DNA from: Candidatus Competibacter phosphatis
Lineage (GTDB): Bacteria > Pseudomonadota > Gammaproteobacteria > Competibacterales > Competibacteraceae
Direction: 5' to 3'
NCBI RefSeq assembly: GCF_012939995.1
Contig: NZ_SPMZ01000026.1
Span: 1 to 64,000, forward strand
Length of the DNA stretch: 64,000 nucleotides
The position numbers were made by a program, and so were the translations under genes. Below the pieces are notes generated by a model, which was given only the letters and a program-made list of their open reading frames with translations, was not told where the DNA came from and ran no database searches. Position 1 is the first letter of the stretch. Each line of letters opens with the position of its first letter. Below, one piece after another: positions 41,188-53,556 of this stretch.

Positions 41188-41394
41188 TTAGTCCATGGAG
41201 CGGATATTGGCTGCTTGTTTACCTTTGGGGCCAGTGGTCACATCGAATGAAACCTTCTGGGCTTCCCTAAGGGTTTTGAACCCTTGCCCCTGAATGGCCG
41301 AGAAATGCGCGAATAAATCCTCACCACCGTCGTCCGGGGAGATGAAACCAAAGCCCTTTGCTTCGTTAAACCATTTAACAGTACCACTTGCCAT
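41188..41394 (-). CDS. Cold-shock protein (CspA family)
   Basis: A 68-residue single-domain nucleic-acid chaperone. RNP1 is KGFGFI and RNP2 is DLFAHF, after the usual [12 protein letters not shown] opening. Length and sequence are those of ordinary gammaproteobacterial Csp proteins. The AT-rich 240 bases upstream could form the long 5' leader often seen in this family. A terminator follows directly. Confidence 0.95.
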   Translation of the reverse strand: MASGTVKWFNEAKGFGFISPDDGGEDLFAHFSAIQGQGFKTLREAQKVSFDVTTGPKGKQAANIRSMD

Positions 41395-41637
41395 GTCTTT
41401 AAGATCTCGAAAAAAGATTGAAAAAAATTGAGCAGCCGCTCATGGGCACAAGAGTTAAAATAGAGGAACTGACGAGCCGAATACCAGACAAGAAGGGTTT
41501 GCAGCGAATGGACAGATAATCTACTAAAAAATCTTGCGCCAATCACTATAGGGCACAGGACCAGATAAAACAAGCGTCTATTGAAAAATTCATTGAAAAA
41601 TAAAAAAAATTCGTATAAATAACAGATCAATATTTCC
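41395..41637 (-). promoter_or_regulatory. AT-rich leader and promoter region of the cold-shock gene
   Basis: The 243 bases upstream of the cold-shock start are far richer in A and T than their surroundings and contain no gene. In csp genes such regions hold the promoter and a long untranslated leader that folds with temperature; that role is inferred from position and composition only. Confidence 0.4.
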
Positions 41638-42495
41638 TCAAAGCGCCGTTACCTGGACATCGACCGTCAGCATCGGGATTTGGCCCTTGGGTCCGACGAA
41701 ACTACCGGCAACCGGCGGCACCACTTCCGGATGACGAGCCACCGCGACCGGGATATGCCGACTGCCAGTCAGCTCGCCGGCGGTCGGATCGAAACCTTTC
41801 CAGCCCGGACCGGGCAGATAGACTTCCGCCCAGGCGTGAGTCGTCGCACCGCCCGGCCCAAGCTCGGGAACATGCGAATAACCGCTGACGAACCGGCTCG
41901 CCAGGCCGAGAAACCGGCAGGTTTCGATGAACAAGGTTGCGTAATCGCGACAGGAACCACTGCGGATGGCCAAGGTCACTTCAGGTGGCTGCACGCCGGG
42001 CTCCTCGCGAATGACATACCGGAATTCCTTGGCAATGATACGGTTCAGTCGATCCAGCAACACGTAGGTTTCCACTTTGTCGCGCAGCAGATTCAGGCTA
42101 TTGAACCAATCGCGCACCACCGGCTGCTGATCGAGATAAACCGGTTGCTGAAAGGGCGCAAGATCGACCCTTTCTTCCTGGAGGTATTCAAACGGATAAT
42201 GGACCGCGTAGTCCTCGACGATGAAATCGAGCGGCGCCACTTCATAATGCCGGATGATCACCTCGCTGCCGATGGTCAATCGTTGCGCGGTCTCCGTAAA
42301 GTTGGCCACGGCCACCGAGTTGTCGAACACATCGCGATGCCACTTGATGCGATGAGCAGGCGAGATGTCGAGTTTCGAAGCCTCGATGCGCACGTCATGC
42401 CCCTCGCGCGGACGAAGTAACAGCCGATGCGGCAGCAACGTCACCATGCCGGAAAATTGATAAACGGTGAGATGCCTGATCCTCAAACGTTGCAT
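41638..42495 (-). CDS. Transglutaminase-like cysteine peptidase with Bact_transglu_N domain
   Basis: The N-terminal 80-odd residues (RIRHLTVYQFSGMVTLLPHR, RLLLRPREGH) match the beta-rich Bact_transglu_N domain. The core has a complete triad: Cys in RSGSCRDYATLFIETCR, His in TTHAWAEVYLPG, Asp in WKGFDPTAGEL. Length of 285 residues is typical. Unlike the transglutaminase-like gene at 40 kb it keeps the usual catalytic His. It probably acts as a peptidase or amidase in the cytoplasm; substrate unknown. Confidence 0.88.
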   Translation of the reverse strand: MQRLRIRHLTVYQFSGMVTLLPHRLLLRPREGHDVRIEASKLDISPAHRIKWHRDVFDNSVAVANFTETAQRLTIGSEVIIRHYEVAPLDFIVEDYAVHYPFEYLQEERVDLAPFQQPVYLDQQPVVRDWFNSLNLLRDKVETYVLLDRLNRIIAKEFRYVIREEPGVQPPEVTLAIRSGSCRDYATLFIETCRFLGLASRFVSGYSHVPELGPGGATTHAWAEVYLPGPGWKGFDPTAGELTGSRHIPVAVARHPEVVPPVAGSFVGPKGQIPMLTVDVQVTAL

Positions 42496-42735
42496 GTTTT
42501 ATACCCTACCGATTCAGCTTGGAATTCAGCTTAACACCAACTCCTGGCCGCCCGCGACCGCCACCACGTTCCATGCCGATATCGGATGCAATTGCCGACA
42601 GCCGGTCTATAGTTTTACTGCTTGTCGATGGTAGGCGAATGGACAGACAACGCCGCCTTTCGACGCCTGCCCCACCGGCGTTTGTTCTCCACGACACGGA
42701 CGTATAACCACAACCAATCACCAAAGGACCTCGTT

Positions 42736-45396
<2,661 letters not shown>

Positions 45397-45408
45397 GGGA
45401 GAATCCCG

Positions 45409-47025
45409 GTGAGCATCATTAAAGAAATTCATGTGCCGGATATCGGCGACTTCAAGGGCGTGGACGTCATCGACGTGCTGGTTGCCGCTGGCGACAGCGT
45501 CGATGTGGAAACACCGCTGATCATCCTGGAAACCGACAAGGCGTCCATGGAGGTGCCTTCCCCATTGGCCGGCGTGGTTCGGGAAGTCAAGGTCAAGGCT
45601 GGCGGCAAGGTCTCGCAGGGCGACCTGATTCTGTATCTGGATGTCGCCGAGAGCGTGTCCGCGCCCGAGCGTCCCGCCGCCGATGCCGGTGAAGCAGCCT
45701 CCGCCAGCAGTCCCGGCGAAGCGCGCGAGGTGCGAGTGCCGGACATCGGCGATTTCAAGAATATCCCGATCATCGAGGTGCTGGTCGCACCTGGGGATCA
45801 TGTCGAAATCGACACGCCGCTGATCACCCTGGAAAGCGACAAAGCCAGCATGGAAGTACCCTCGCCCCATGCCGGCACGGTGCAAGGCATCGAGGTCAAG
45901 GTCGGCGACCAGGTCTCGCAGGGCGATCTGATCCTGATGTTGAGCACGAGCGGAGCCGACACCGCCGCCAAGCCGCAATTGCCGGACACGCTCAGCGCGA
46001 TCACGCTCGGGCCGCGCGCCCCGAAGCCGGAAGGCGCACCGAAACCGCCGCCGGTCTCGAAGCCGCCGTCGGCCGATACAGCGCCGGCGGCCAGCTTCGC
46101 CAAGGTTCACGCCAGCCCCTCGATACGGCGTTTTGCCCGGGAACTGGGTGTCGATCTGACCCGCTTGGCCAAGGGTTCCGGTCCCAAGGGACGGATTCTC
46201 AAGGAGGACGTGCAAGCCTTCGTCAAGGGGGTGATGACGGGCGCGACCCCAGCGGCGGCCCCGGCGGGCGGCGTGACTGGCGGTGGCGTCCTGGATTTGC
46301 TGCCCTGGCCGAGCGTGGATTTCGCCAAGTTCGGTCCGGTGGAAGCCAAGCCGCTGCCGCGAATCAAGAAAATCTCCGGCGCCAACCTGGCACGCAACTG
46401 GGTAATGATCCCGGCGGTCACCTATCACGAAGACGCCGACATCACCGACCTGGAAGCCTTCCGCCTCCAGATCAACAAGGAGAACGAGAAAGCCGGCGGC
46501 GCCAAGCTGACCATGCTGGCCTTCCTGATCAAGGCCTGCGTCCGGGCGCTGCAAAAATTCCCGGAGTTCAACACCTCGCTGGACGGCGACAACCTGATCT
46601 ACAAACAGTATTTCCACATCGCCTTCGCCGCCGACACCCCCAACGGACTGGTGGTGCCGGTGATCAAGGACGCCGACCGGAAAGGCATCTTCGACATCGC
46701 CGCGGAAACCGGCGAACTCGCCAAGAAGGCGCGCGACGGCAAGTTGGGACCAGCCGACATGCAAGGCGCCTGCTTCACCATTTCCTCGGTGGGCGGCATC
46801 GGCGGCACGGCCTTTTCGCCGATCGTCAACGCCCCGGAAGTGGCGATTCTGGGCGTCAGCAAATCGATCATGAAACCGGTGTGGGACGGCAAACAGTTCG
46901 GGCCGCGCCTGATCCTGCCGCTATCGCTGAGTGCCGACCATCGGGTGATCGACGGCGCGCTGGCGACCCGCTTCAATGTCTACCTCGCGCAACTGCTGGC
47001 GGATTTCCGCCGCGTGCTGCTCTAA
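45409..47025 (+). CDS. aceF: Dihydrolipoamide acetyltransferase, PDH E2
   Basis: It transfers acetyl groups from E1 to CoA and forms the core of the complex. Two lipoyl domains (LETDKASMEVPSPLAG near residue 43, LESDKASMEVPSPHAG near 145), a peripheral-subunit-binding domain (SPSIRRFARELGVDL, GPKGRILKEDV) and a catalytic domain ending in SADHRVIDGALATRF are in order, joined by Ala/Pro linkers. E. coli has three lipoyl domains. The start is a GTG eight bases after GGGAGA. Confidence 0.96.
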   Translation: MSIIKEIHVPDIGDFKGVDVIDVLVAAGDSVDVETPLIILETDKASMEVPSPLAGVVREVKVKAGGKVSQGDLILYLDVAESVSAPERPAADAGEAASASSPGEAREVRVPDIGDFKNIPIIEVLVAPGDHVEIDTPLITLESDKASMEVPSPHAGTVQGIEVKVGDQVSQGDLILMLSTSGADTAAKPQLPDTLSAITLGPRAPKPEGAPKPPPVSKPPSADTAPAASFAKVHASPSIRRFARELGVDLTRLAKGSGPKGRILKEDVQAFVKGVMTGATPAAAPAGGVTGGGVLDLLPWPSVDFAKFGPVEAKPLPRIKKISGANLARNWVMIPAVTYHEDADITDLEAFRLQINKENEKAGGAKLTMLAFLIKACVRALQKFPEFNTSLDGDNLIYKQYFHIAFAADTPNGLVVPVIKDADRKGIFDIAAETGELAKKARDGKLGPADMQGACFTISSVGGIGGTAFSPIVNAPEVAILGVSKSIMKPVWDGKQFGPRLILPLSLSADHRVIDGALATRFNVYLAQLLADFRRVLL

Positions 47026-47041
47026 CCGGAGGCCGCTGCTC

Positions 47042-48820
47042 ATGAGTCTCGTGGAAGTCAAAGTCCCCGACATCGGCGACTTCAAAGGCGTGGATATCAT
47101 CGAGGTGCTGGTCAAGCCAGGCGATGTCCTTGCCCCGGAAGATCCGCTGATCGTACTGGAAAGCGACAAGGCCTCGATGGAAGTACCCGCGCCCCAGGCC
47201 GGGACGGTCAAGGAACTCAAGGTCAAGATCGGCGACAAGGTCTCCGAAGGCGATGTCATTCTGATGCTGGAAGCGAGCGCCGACTCGGCCACCGCCGCCG
47301 CCCCACCGGCCAAGCCCGCCGAACCCGCGTCCCCTCCGCCACCCGCGCCCGCGCCGGTTGCGGGTGCGTTTGCCGGCAAGGCCGATCTCGACTGCGAAAT
47401 GCTGGTGCTCGGCGCCGGGCCGGGGGGTTACTCGGCTGCGTTCCGGTCCGCCGATCTGGGCATGAAGACCGTGCTGGTGGAACGCTACCCGACCCTGGGC
47501 GGCGTTTGCCTCAACGTCGGCTGCATTCCCTCCAAAGCCCTGCTGCATGTGGCGGCGGTCATGGACGAGGTCACGCACTTCGCCGACCTGGGCGTGACCT
47601 TCGGCACACCCACCGTGGATCTGGACAAGCTGCGCGCTCACAAAGGCAAGGTGGTGGGCAAGCTGACCGGCGGATTGGCGGGCATGGCCAAGGCGCGCAA
47701 GGTGGAAACCGTGCGCGGCTACGGGAGTTTTCTCGATCCCCATCATCTGGAAGTTGAACTCACCGCCGGCGACGGCCAGGACAAGAGCGGCGAGAAAAAA
47801 ATCGTCCGCTTCGAGAAGTGCATCATCGCCGCCGGCAGTCAGGCGGTGCATCTGCCCTTCATCCCGGACGACCCGCGCATCGTCGATTCCACCGGCGCGC
47901 TGGAACTGCGCTTCATCCCGAAGCGGTTGTTGGTCATCGGCGGCGGCATCATCGGCTTGGAGATGGCCACGGTCTATTCGACGCTGGGCGCGCGCATCGA
48001 AATCGTGGAAATGCTCGATGCGATCATGCAGGGTCCCGATCGAGATCTGTTCAAGGTCTGGGAGAAGATGAACGCCAAGCGCTTCGACAAGATCATGCTC
48101 AAGACCAAGACGGTCGCGGTCGAAGCCAAGCCGGAAGGTTTGCTGGTGACCTTCGAGGGCGACAACGCCCCGGCCGAACCGCAACTGTACGACATGATCC
48201 TGCAATCGGCGGGTCGCTCGCCCAATGGCAAGAAAATCGGCGCGGAGAAAGCAGGCATTGTGGTCAGCGATCGGGGTTTCATCCCGGTGGACAAGCAGAT
48301 GCGCACCAACGTGCCGCATATCTTCGCCATCGGCGATCTGGTCGGCCAACCGATGCTGGCGCACAAGGCCGTGCATGAAGCCCATGTCGCCGCCGAAGCC
48401 GCCACCGGGCAAAAGAGCTTCTTTGACGCCAAGGTGATTCCCGGCGTGGCCTACACCGATCCAGAAGTAGCCTGGGTAGGTTTGACCGAAGCGGAAGCCA
48501 AGGCCCAGGGCATCAAGGTCGGCGTGGGTAAGTTCCCCTGGGCCGCTTCCGGCCGCGCCATCGCCAATGGTCGCGACGAGGGCTTCACCAAACTGATCTT
48601 CGACGAGGATAGCCATCGCATCGTCGGTGGCGGCATCGTCGGCACCCATGCCGGGGATATGATCAGCGAGGTGGCGCTGGCCATCGAAATGGGCTGCGAT
48701 CCGGCGGACATCGGCCTGACCATCCACCCGCACCCGACTTTGGGTGAGTCGGTCGGCATGGCGGCGGAGGTGTTCGAGGGCGTTTGCACCGACCTGCCGC
48801 CGATGAGAAAGAAAAAGTAA
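47042..48820 (+). CDS. lpdA: Dihydrolipoamide dehydrogenase with N-terminal lipoyl domain, PDH E3
   Basis: It reoxidises dihydrolipoyl groups with FAD and NAD+. Residues 1-80 form a lipoyl domain (LESDKASMEVPAPQAG); an Ala/Pro linker leads to the FAD domain (LVLGAGPGGYSAAFRSADLG), the redox disulfide GGVCLNVGCIPSK, the NAD domain GGGIIGLEMATVY and the dimer-domain His in TIHPHPTLGES. A lipoylated E3 is common in beta- and some gammaproteobacteria. The ATG follows GGAGG. An A7 run inside the gene (around 47795) is correct, unlike most others in this window. A terminator lies after it. Confidence 0.96.
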   Translation: MSLVEVKVPDIGDFKGVDIIEVLVKPGDVLAPEDPLIVLESDKASMEVPAPQAGTVKELKVKIGDKVSEGDVILMLEASADSATAAAPPAKPAEPASPPPPAPAPVAGAFAGKADLDCEMLVLGAGPGGYSAAFRSADLGMKTVLVERYPTLGGVCLNVGCIPSKALLHVAAVMDEVTHFADLGVTFGTPTVDLDKLRAHKGKVVGKLTGGLAGMAKARKVETVRGYGSFLDPHHLEVELTAGDGQDKSGEKKIVRFEKCIIAAGSQAVHLPFIPDDPRIVDSTGALELRFIPKRLLVIGGGIIGLEMATVYSTLGARIEIVEMLDAIMQGPDRDLFKVWEKMNAKRFDKIMLKTKTVAVEAKPEGLLVTFEGDNAPAEPQLYDMILQSAGRSPNGKKIGAEKAGIVVSDRGFIPVDKQMRTNVPHIFAIGDLVGQPMLAHKAVHEAHVAAEAATGQKSFFDAKVIPGVAYTDPEVAWVGLTEAEAKAQGIKVGVGKFPWAASGRAIANGRDEGFTKLIFDEDSHRIVGGGIVGTHAGDMISEVALAIEMGCDPADIGLTIHPHPTLGESVGMAAEVFEGVCTDLPPMRKKK

Positions 48821-48828
48821 GCATCTCG

Positions 48829-48866
48829 CGGGTCCACCCGTTCTCAATGACGGGTGGACCCGTTTC
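48829..48866 (+). terminator. Rho-independent terminator of the PDH operon
   Basis: A 13-base stem (CGGGTCCACCCGT and its complement) with an eight-base loop begins nine bases after the lpdA stop and is followed by TTTCTT. Confidence 0.85.
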
Positions 48867-48895
48867 TTGAATTCACTCGATCAGGACCCACTTGC

Positions 48896-49480
48896 ATGGC
48901 CGCACTCGAAGTCGTGAAAATCGACATGAAGCAAATGACGGCGATTCCCCAGGAGACCAGCCAGACCTGCTGGTTCTCCTGCTATCAAATGATGCTGCAA
49001 TGGAAAGGCTACGGCACCGGCAAGATCGGCGATTACAAAGGGGAATTTCCGCCCGCCCCGATCAAGGAAAAACTCGAAGCCGCGAAAATCGATTGGAACG
49101 ATGCAGTATCGACCGGGCTCAAGGGCAAGGATTTTCGCAAGGCTGCCCACGCGCTGGGTTTGGAAGCCAACGGTGTGGGCCAGCCGTGGACAACTCAAGA
49201 CTTAAAGCGATTCTTGTCGTACCCCAGCCCCATCTGGGTGGCCGGCAACTGGGATAACTTTTTCCATGTCGTCGTGGTGACCGGGGTCGAAATCGACAAT
49301 GACCTGGACTGGGACGAGGTCGGCACGCTCAAGGATCGGTCGAAAGTCACGTACATCGACCCGAATTGGAAAGGCGCCAAACAAGCGAGCATCGAAACGC
49401 GATCTTGTTATTCCTGGTTGCCTGGTTCTTATGCATACAAAGGCATCATCGGCGCTTGGCAAGTGTGGAAGAAAAGCTGA
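48896..49480 (+). CDS. Papain-like (C39-type) cysteine protease fold protein
   Basis: The 194-residue protein has the order of a papain-like fold: Cys in QETSQTCWFSCYQMML, His in FFHVVVVTGVE and Asp in VTYIDPNWKG, all in the expected order. There is no signal peptide or transporter. PF12385/Peptidase_C39-like families often supply effectors or self-processing domains; which applies here cannot be told. The chosen ATG follows AGGA; an upstream alternate start would add 14 residues within the terminator. Confidence 0.65.
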   Translation: MAALEVVKIDMKQMTAIPQETSQTCWFSCYQMMLQWKGYGTGKIGDYKGEFPPAPIKEKLEAAKIDWNDAVSTGLKGKDFRKAAHALGLEANGVGQPWTTQDLKRFLSYPSPIWVAGNWDNFFHVVVVTGVEIDNDLDWDEVGTLKDRSKVTYIDPNWKGAKQASIETRSCYSWLPGSYAYKGIIGAWQVWKKS

Positions 49481-49539
49481 ATGCCGACGCATCGTCGGAT
49501 GGTGATGGCCCAACCAAGGACAAAGTAGAGGCTCCCATC

Positions 49540-49857
49540 ATGCACGACCACGACTTCGATGAAGAATCGTATGACCCGGAAGCGCCCCGGCCGCCCAGCA
49601 AAAGCCAACGCAAGCGGGAGGCCACCGCCTTGCAGGATCTGGGCGAACACCTGGTGAAGCTCACCCCGACGCAGTTGCGGCGGGTGCCGCTGCCGGAAGA
49701 TTTGTTGGCCGCGGTACGAACGGCGCAGGCCATTCCGCAGCGGGGGGCACGCAAGCGGCAACTGCAACTCATCGGCAAACTGATGCGCCGGCTCGACGAC
49801 CCGGAGCCGATCCGCGCCGCCCTGGCCACCCTGGTGGCGCCGCGCCATCTGAGTTGA
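49540..49857 (+). CDS. DarP/YjgA (DUF615) ribosome-biogenesis factor, C-terminally truncated
   Basis: The 105 residues match the first part of DarP, which helps 50S maturation: SKSQRKREATALQDLGEHLV, LPEDLLAAVRTAQAI, RKRQLQLIGKLMRRLDDPEP. E. coli DarP has 183 residues, so about 75 C-terminal residues are missing after ALATLVAPRHLS. The stop lies six bases from the end of the convergent regulator gene, whose sequence looks intact. Either a real truncation or a local frame error. Confidence 0.75.
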   Translation: MHDHDFDEESYDPEAPRPPSKSQRKREATALQDLGEHLVKLTPTQLRRVPLPEDLLAAVRTAQAIPQRGARKRQLQLIGKLMRRLDDPEPIRAALATLVAPRHLS

Positions 49858-49863
49858 ACCCAT

Positions 49864-50526
49864 TCAAGCGGCATCTCCCAGCCGGTAACCGACTCCGCGC
49901 ACGGTACGAATGACCCGTGGATCGAGCTTGCGGCGCAGATTGTGGATGTGGACCTCGACGGCATTGCTTTCCACTTCCTCGCCCCAACCGTACAGCCGAT
50001 CCTCCAACTGTTCGCGGGACAACACCGCGCCCGGCGTTTCCAACAACGCGTGCAGCAACGTGAATTCCCGCGCCGACAGGGGTACCGGCTGCCCGCGATA
50101 CTCAACTCTATGCGCGACCGGATCGAGCCGCAGCGTTCCCACCTCGATCAGATCGCGCGCCCGCCCGGTCTGGCGGCGCAACAAGGCCCGCATCCGCGCC
50201 AGTAGTTCAGTCAGATCGAACGGCTTCACCAAATAATCGTCGGCGCCGCTGTCCAGGCCCTTGACCCGGTCCGGCACCGCATCGCGGGCGGTGAGCACCA
50301 ACACCGGCACGGCATTGCCGCGCTGGCGCCAGTCGCGTAGCACCGCCAGCCCGTCCTTTCTCGGCAGACCCAAATCCAACAGCACCAACGCATATTCGGT
50401 GGTCTCCAGCGCCAGTTCCGCGTCGCGCCCGTCCCGTGCCCAGTCCACGGTAAATCCTTCGCCGCGCAACCCCTTGCGCAGGCTGTCACCGATCATCTCG
50501 TCATCCTCCACCAGCAATACGCGCAT
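49864..50526 (-). CDS. OmpR/PhoB-family response regulator
   Basis: The receiver domain has VEDDEMIGDSLRKGL, the phospho-Asp in LVLLDLGLPRKDG and the conserved Lys in DDYLVKPFD. A winged-helix DNA-binding domain follows (VPLSAREFTLLHALLE, EVHIHNLRRKLDP, IRTVRGVGYRL). It is closest in style to QseB/PmrA/TctD-like regulators. No histidine kinase gene is adjacent. It is divergent from the Bcr/CflA efflux gene with only about 45 bases between starts, so it may control that gene. Confidence 0.9.
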   Translation of the reverse strand: MRVLLVEDDEMIGDSLRKGLRGEGFTVDWARDGRDAELALETTEYALVLLDLGLPRKDGLAVLRDWRQRGNAVPVLVLTARDAVPDRVKGLDSGADDYLVKPFDLTELLARMRALLRRQTGRARDLIEVGTLRLDPVAHRVEYRGQPVPLSAREFTLLHALLETPGAVLSREQLEDRLYGWGEEVESNAVEVHIHNLRRKLDPRVIRTVRGVGYRLGDAA

Positions 50527-50569
50527 CCCGAACGCTCCGCTCCACTCGATTGTCAGTACAACCCAGGCA

Positions 50570-51808
50570 ATGAGCTTACAATTGCCCGGCTTCCGCTTCC
50601 ATCCGACTGGAGAATCGATCCTGACCAACCCACCCTTGTCCTGGCTGCTGCTGCTTGGCGCGCTGACCGCTTTCGCGCCGATGTCGATCGACATGTATCT
50701 GCCCAGCCTGCCGGCCATTGCCGCCGCGTTCGCCACCGATTCCGCCGCCGCCCAATACACCCTGGCCAGTTTCTTTATCGGATTGGCGCTGGGTCAGGCC
50801 GTCTATGGTCCGCTCGCCGACCGTTACGGCCGCAAGCCGCCGCTATATGCCGGATTGGCGCTCTACATCGTGGCCTCGATCGGCTGCGCGCTGGCACCCG
50901 ACATTGCCACCTTGACCGTGCTGCGGTTCGTGCAGGCGATAGGGGGTTGCGCCGGCGTGGTGATCGCGCGGGCCGTGGTGCGCGACCGCTTCGATGCGCG
51001 GACCTCGGCCAAGATTTATTCACTACTGATGCTGGTGATGGGATTGGCGCCGATTCTGGCCCCCATCATGGGTGGCTGGATTCTGGCGCTGGCGAGCTGG
51101 CGCGCGATTTTCGGAGTACTGGCCCTGTTCGGATTCGCCACCCTGCTGCTCAGTTGGCGCCACCTGCCGGAAACTCGTCCAGCGAACGCGATCGGTGACG
51201 GCGGAGTCGGCGCGGCCCTGCGCGTCTACGGCGACTTGTTGCGCGACCGGAATTTCATCGGGTACGCCCTGAGCGGCGGATTCGCGCTGGGCGGCATGTT
51301 CGCCTACATCACCGGTTCGCCGCATGTCTTCATCGAACTGTACGGCGTGCCGGCGCAATACTACGGCTGGCTGTTCGGACTCAACGCGCTGGGGCTGATC
51401 GCCAGCTCGCAGTACAACCGCCGGCTGCTGACGCACCACACCGCCGATGCGATCCTGCGTCGCGCCAACCGCGTGACCGTGCTGCTGGGACTGGTGCTGC
51501 TGGCGGTCGCGGCCAGCGGCTGGGGTGGCCTGCCGATACTGCTGATCCCGCTGTTCGGCTACATCGCCAGTCTCGGCTTCACCGGACCCAACGCCATGGC
51601 CTGCGCACTGGCGCATCAGGGCATTCGCGCCGGCAGCGCCTCGGCCCTGATCGGCTCGCTGCAATTCGGCGTGGCCACGGTTTCCAGCATGCTGGTCGGA
51701 TTGCTGGGCGGCGGCTCGGCACTCTCGATGGCGGCGGTGATCGCCGGCTGCGGCGTACTGGCCTACGGCGCGCATCGGCTGCTGGTCGGGGAGGGAATGC
51801 CCGAATGA
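50570..51808 (+). CDS. Bcr/CflA-family multidrug efflux MFS transporter
   Basis: About twelve helices. The Bcr/CflA marks are [15 protein letters not shown] in the first helix, [20 protein letters not shown] in the first loop and [10 protein letters not shown]. The product pumps drugs or dipeptides out with proton exchange. The ATG used lies before the first helix and leaves a 22-residue N-terminal tail; the exact start is uncertain because no strong ribosome site is visible. Confidence 0.88.
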   Translation: MSLQLPGFRFHPTGESILTNPPLSWLLLLGALTAFAPMSIDMYLPSLPAIAAAFATDSAAAQYTLASFFIGLALGQAVYGPLADRYGRKPPLYAGLALYIVASIGCALAPDIATLTVLRFVQAIGGCAGVVIARAVVRDRFDARTSAKIYSLLMLVMGLAPILAPIMGGWILALASWRAIFGVLALFGFATLLLSWRHLPETRPANAIGDGGVGAALRVYGDLLRDRNFIGYALSGGFALGGMFAYITGSPHVFIELYGVPAQYYGWLFGLNALGLIASSQYNRRLLTHHTADAILRRANRVTVLLGLVLLAVAASGWGGLPILLIPLFGYIASLGFTGPNAMACALAHQGIRAGSASALIGSLQFGVATVSSMLVGLLGGGSALSMAAVIAGCGVLAYGAHRLLVGEGMPE

Positions 51809-51842
51809 CCAAAGCCTCGCGGACCCTTCACGGAGGTTGCCC

Positions 51843-52295
51843 TTGAAAATCTGGATCGATGCGGACGCCTGCCCGGCTCCGGTGAAAATCATCGTATTCC
51901 GCGCCTCGCAACGGGTCAGCGTAGCGGTCACGCTGGTCGCCAACCAACGGCTGCAAACGCCGCCCTCGCCTTTGATCACGGCGGTGCAGGTCAGCCAAGG
52001 CTTTGACGAGGCCGATGACTACATCGTGCGACAGGCCACCGCCAGCGATCTGGTCATCACCGCCGATATCCCGCTGGCGGCACGACTGGTGGAACGGGGC
52101 GTACCCGCGCTCAACCCACGCGGCGAGCTGTACACCCAGGACAACGTGCGGGAGCGGCTGGCCTTGCGCAACCTCAAGGAAGAATTGCGCTCGGCGGGCA
52201 CCCTGACCGGCGGCCCGCCGCCTTACAACGACCGCGACAAGCAGGCGTTCGCCAACGGCCTGGATCGCTGGCTGGCACGCCACCGGGCTCGCTAG
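51843..52295 (+). CDS. yaiI: YaiI/YqxD (DUF188) family protein
   Basis: The 150-residue protein has the DUF188 hallmark [19 protein letters not shown], then [28 protein letters not shown] and [19 protein letters not shown]. It belongs to the PIN-like nuclease superfamily by motif; activity unproved. The start is a TTG seven bases after GGAGG, just where the domain begins. Its stop codon shares bases with the stop of the convergent MFS gene. Confidence 0.92.
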   Translation: MKIWIDADACPAPVKIIVFRASQRVSVAVTLVANQRLQTPPSPLITAVQVSQGFDEADDYIVRQATASDLVITADIPLAARLVERGVPALNPRGELYTQDNVRERLALRNLKEELRSAGTLTGGPPPYNDRDKQAFANGLDRWLARHRAR

Positions 52296-53535
52296 CGGGT
52301 CTTCCGCATCCACCCCTTCCCCAACACCAGCCAAATCCAGGTCATCGACTGCCCCGCCAGCACCAACCCGAGGCCCAGCGATACCCGATATCGGCGTAGC
52401 CGCCGCCCGCCAGCGGCCAGTGATTGATCATCGCGCCCATGCCCCACTGCCCGGTGAAGGCCGCCACGAATACCAGCAGATTCAGCGCCGTGTTGACTCG
52501 TCCCGACAACGTCAGGGGAAAGGACTGCGACAACACCGCATAGCTCAACACTCCGCTGGTGCCGAAGAACCCGAACGCTATCCACAATGGCAACAGTGGT
52601 CCCCAGTCGAGCAGAATCGCCAATTGCACCCCCATGAACAGCACCATCCCACTGGCCGACACCGCCAGTGGCGGGATACCGTGGCGAGTCAAGCGATAAG
52701 CCAGTTGCCCCATGCCCAGAAAGCCCGCCACCATCGCCACCGCCACCCAAAACAGACAATTTGCCGCCGCCAGCTTGTCCAGACCGGACACGTCGCGCAG
52801 CCACGGACCGGCCCACAAACCTTGAATCGACAGAAACGAGGATTGCGACAACACCGCGCCCGGTGCGATTCGCCAGAACACCGGACTGCGGAATAGACCC
52901 GCTATCTCCCGCCATTGCGCTCGCCAATCGCCGACTGCCGTCTCGTCGCCATCCCGCTCCGGTACCGCCAGCAACAGGGCAGCCGCGACCAGGCAACTCA
53001 AACCCGCCAGCACGACGAACAAGCCGCGCCAGTCGATCACCCTCAGCGCGGCTTCCACCGGCGCGGTGGCGACCAACGCCCCCCAAGCCGCCGGCCGCCA
53101 GCACCCAGCCGTTGAGCGCCGGCAATCGCGCGGCCGGAAACCACAGCACGAAGGCTTTGAAGCTAGCCATCAAGCAAGCCGATACACCCAAGCCGATCAA
53201 ACCTCGCCCCACGATCAACTCCAGCGCGCTGTCGCTGACCGCGAACAAGCCGGCGCCGCCGCCGCGAACAACAGCAGCGTCGCCTCCACCCGGCGTGGCC
53301 CGAATCGGTCCAACAGCATGCCCAGCGGCAGTTGAAACGCGGCGAAGGTCAGGAAATAGACACTGGTCAGCAAACCGAGATCGGTGGCGTCCAGCCGCAA
53401 CTCGGCCACCAGATAAGGCGACAGCACCGCATTGATGGTGCGATACAGATAGGACAGGAAATAACCGGCGGCGAACGGCAGGAAAATCCGCGCCGCCACG
53501 GCTTGGGAGAACCCCATCGCCGTCGCTCCGTTCAT
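52292..53535 (-). CDS. MFS transporter, three frameshifts
   Basis: Twelve-helix transporter of the MFS_1 type: [95 protein letters not shown]. The pieces lie in three frames. Changes occur near 53255 in a GCC tract (one base missing), at C6 53079-53084 (one base extra) and near 52380 (one base missing). With these corrected the protein has about 414 residues. Substrate unknown. As three errors in intact-looking code are more than expected, decay cannot be excluded. Confidence 0.72.
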
Positions 53536-53556
53536 GACCTGGGTTCCGGGCGCGGT

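Noticed and set aside
46973-48847. 624-codon open frame on the bottom strand opposite lpdA
   Set aside because: It is a shadow of the GC-rich, codon-biased lpdA gene. It has no domain, while the top strand encodes an unmistakable E3.
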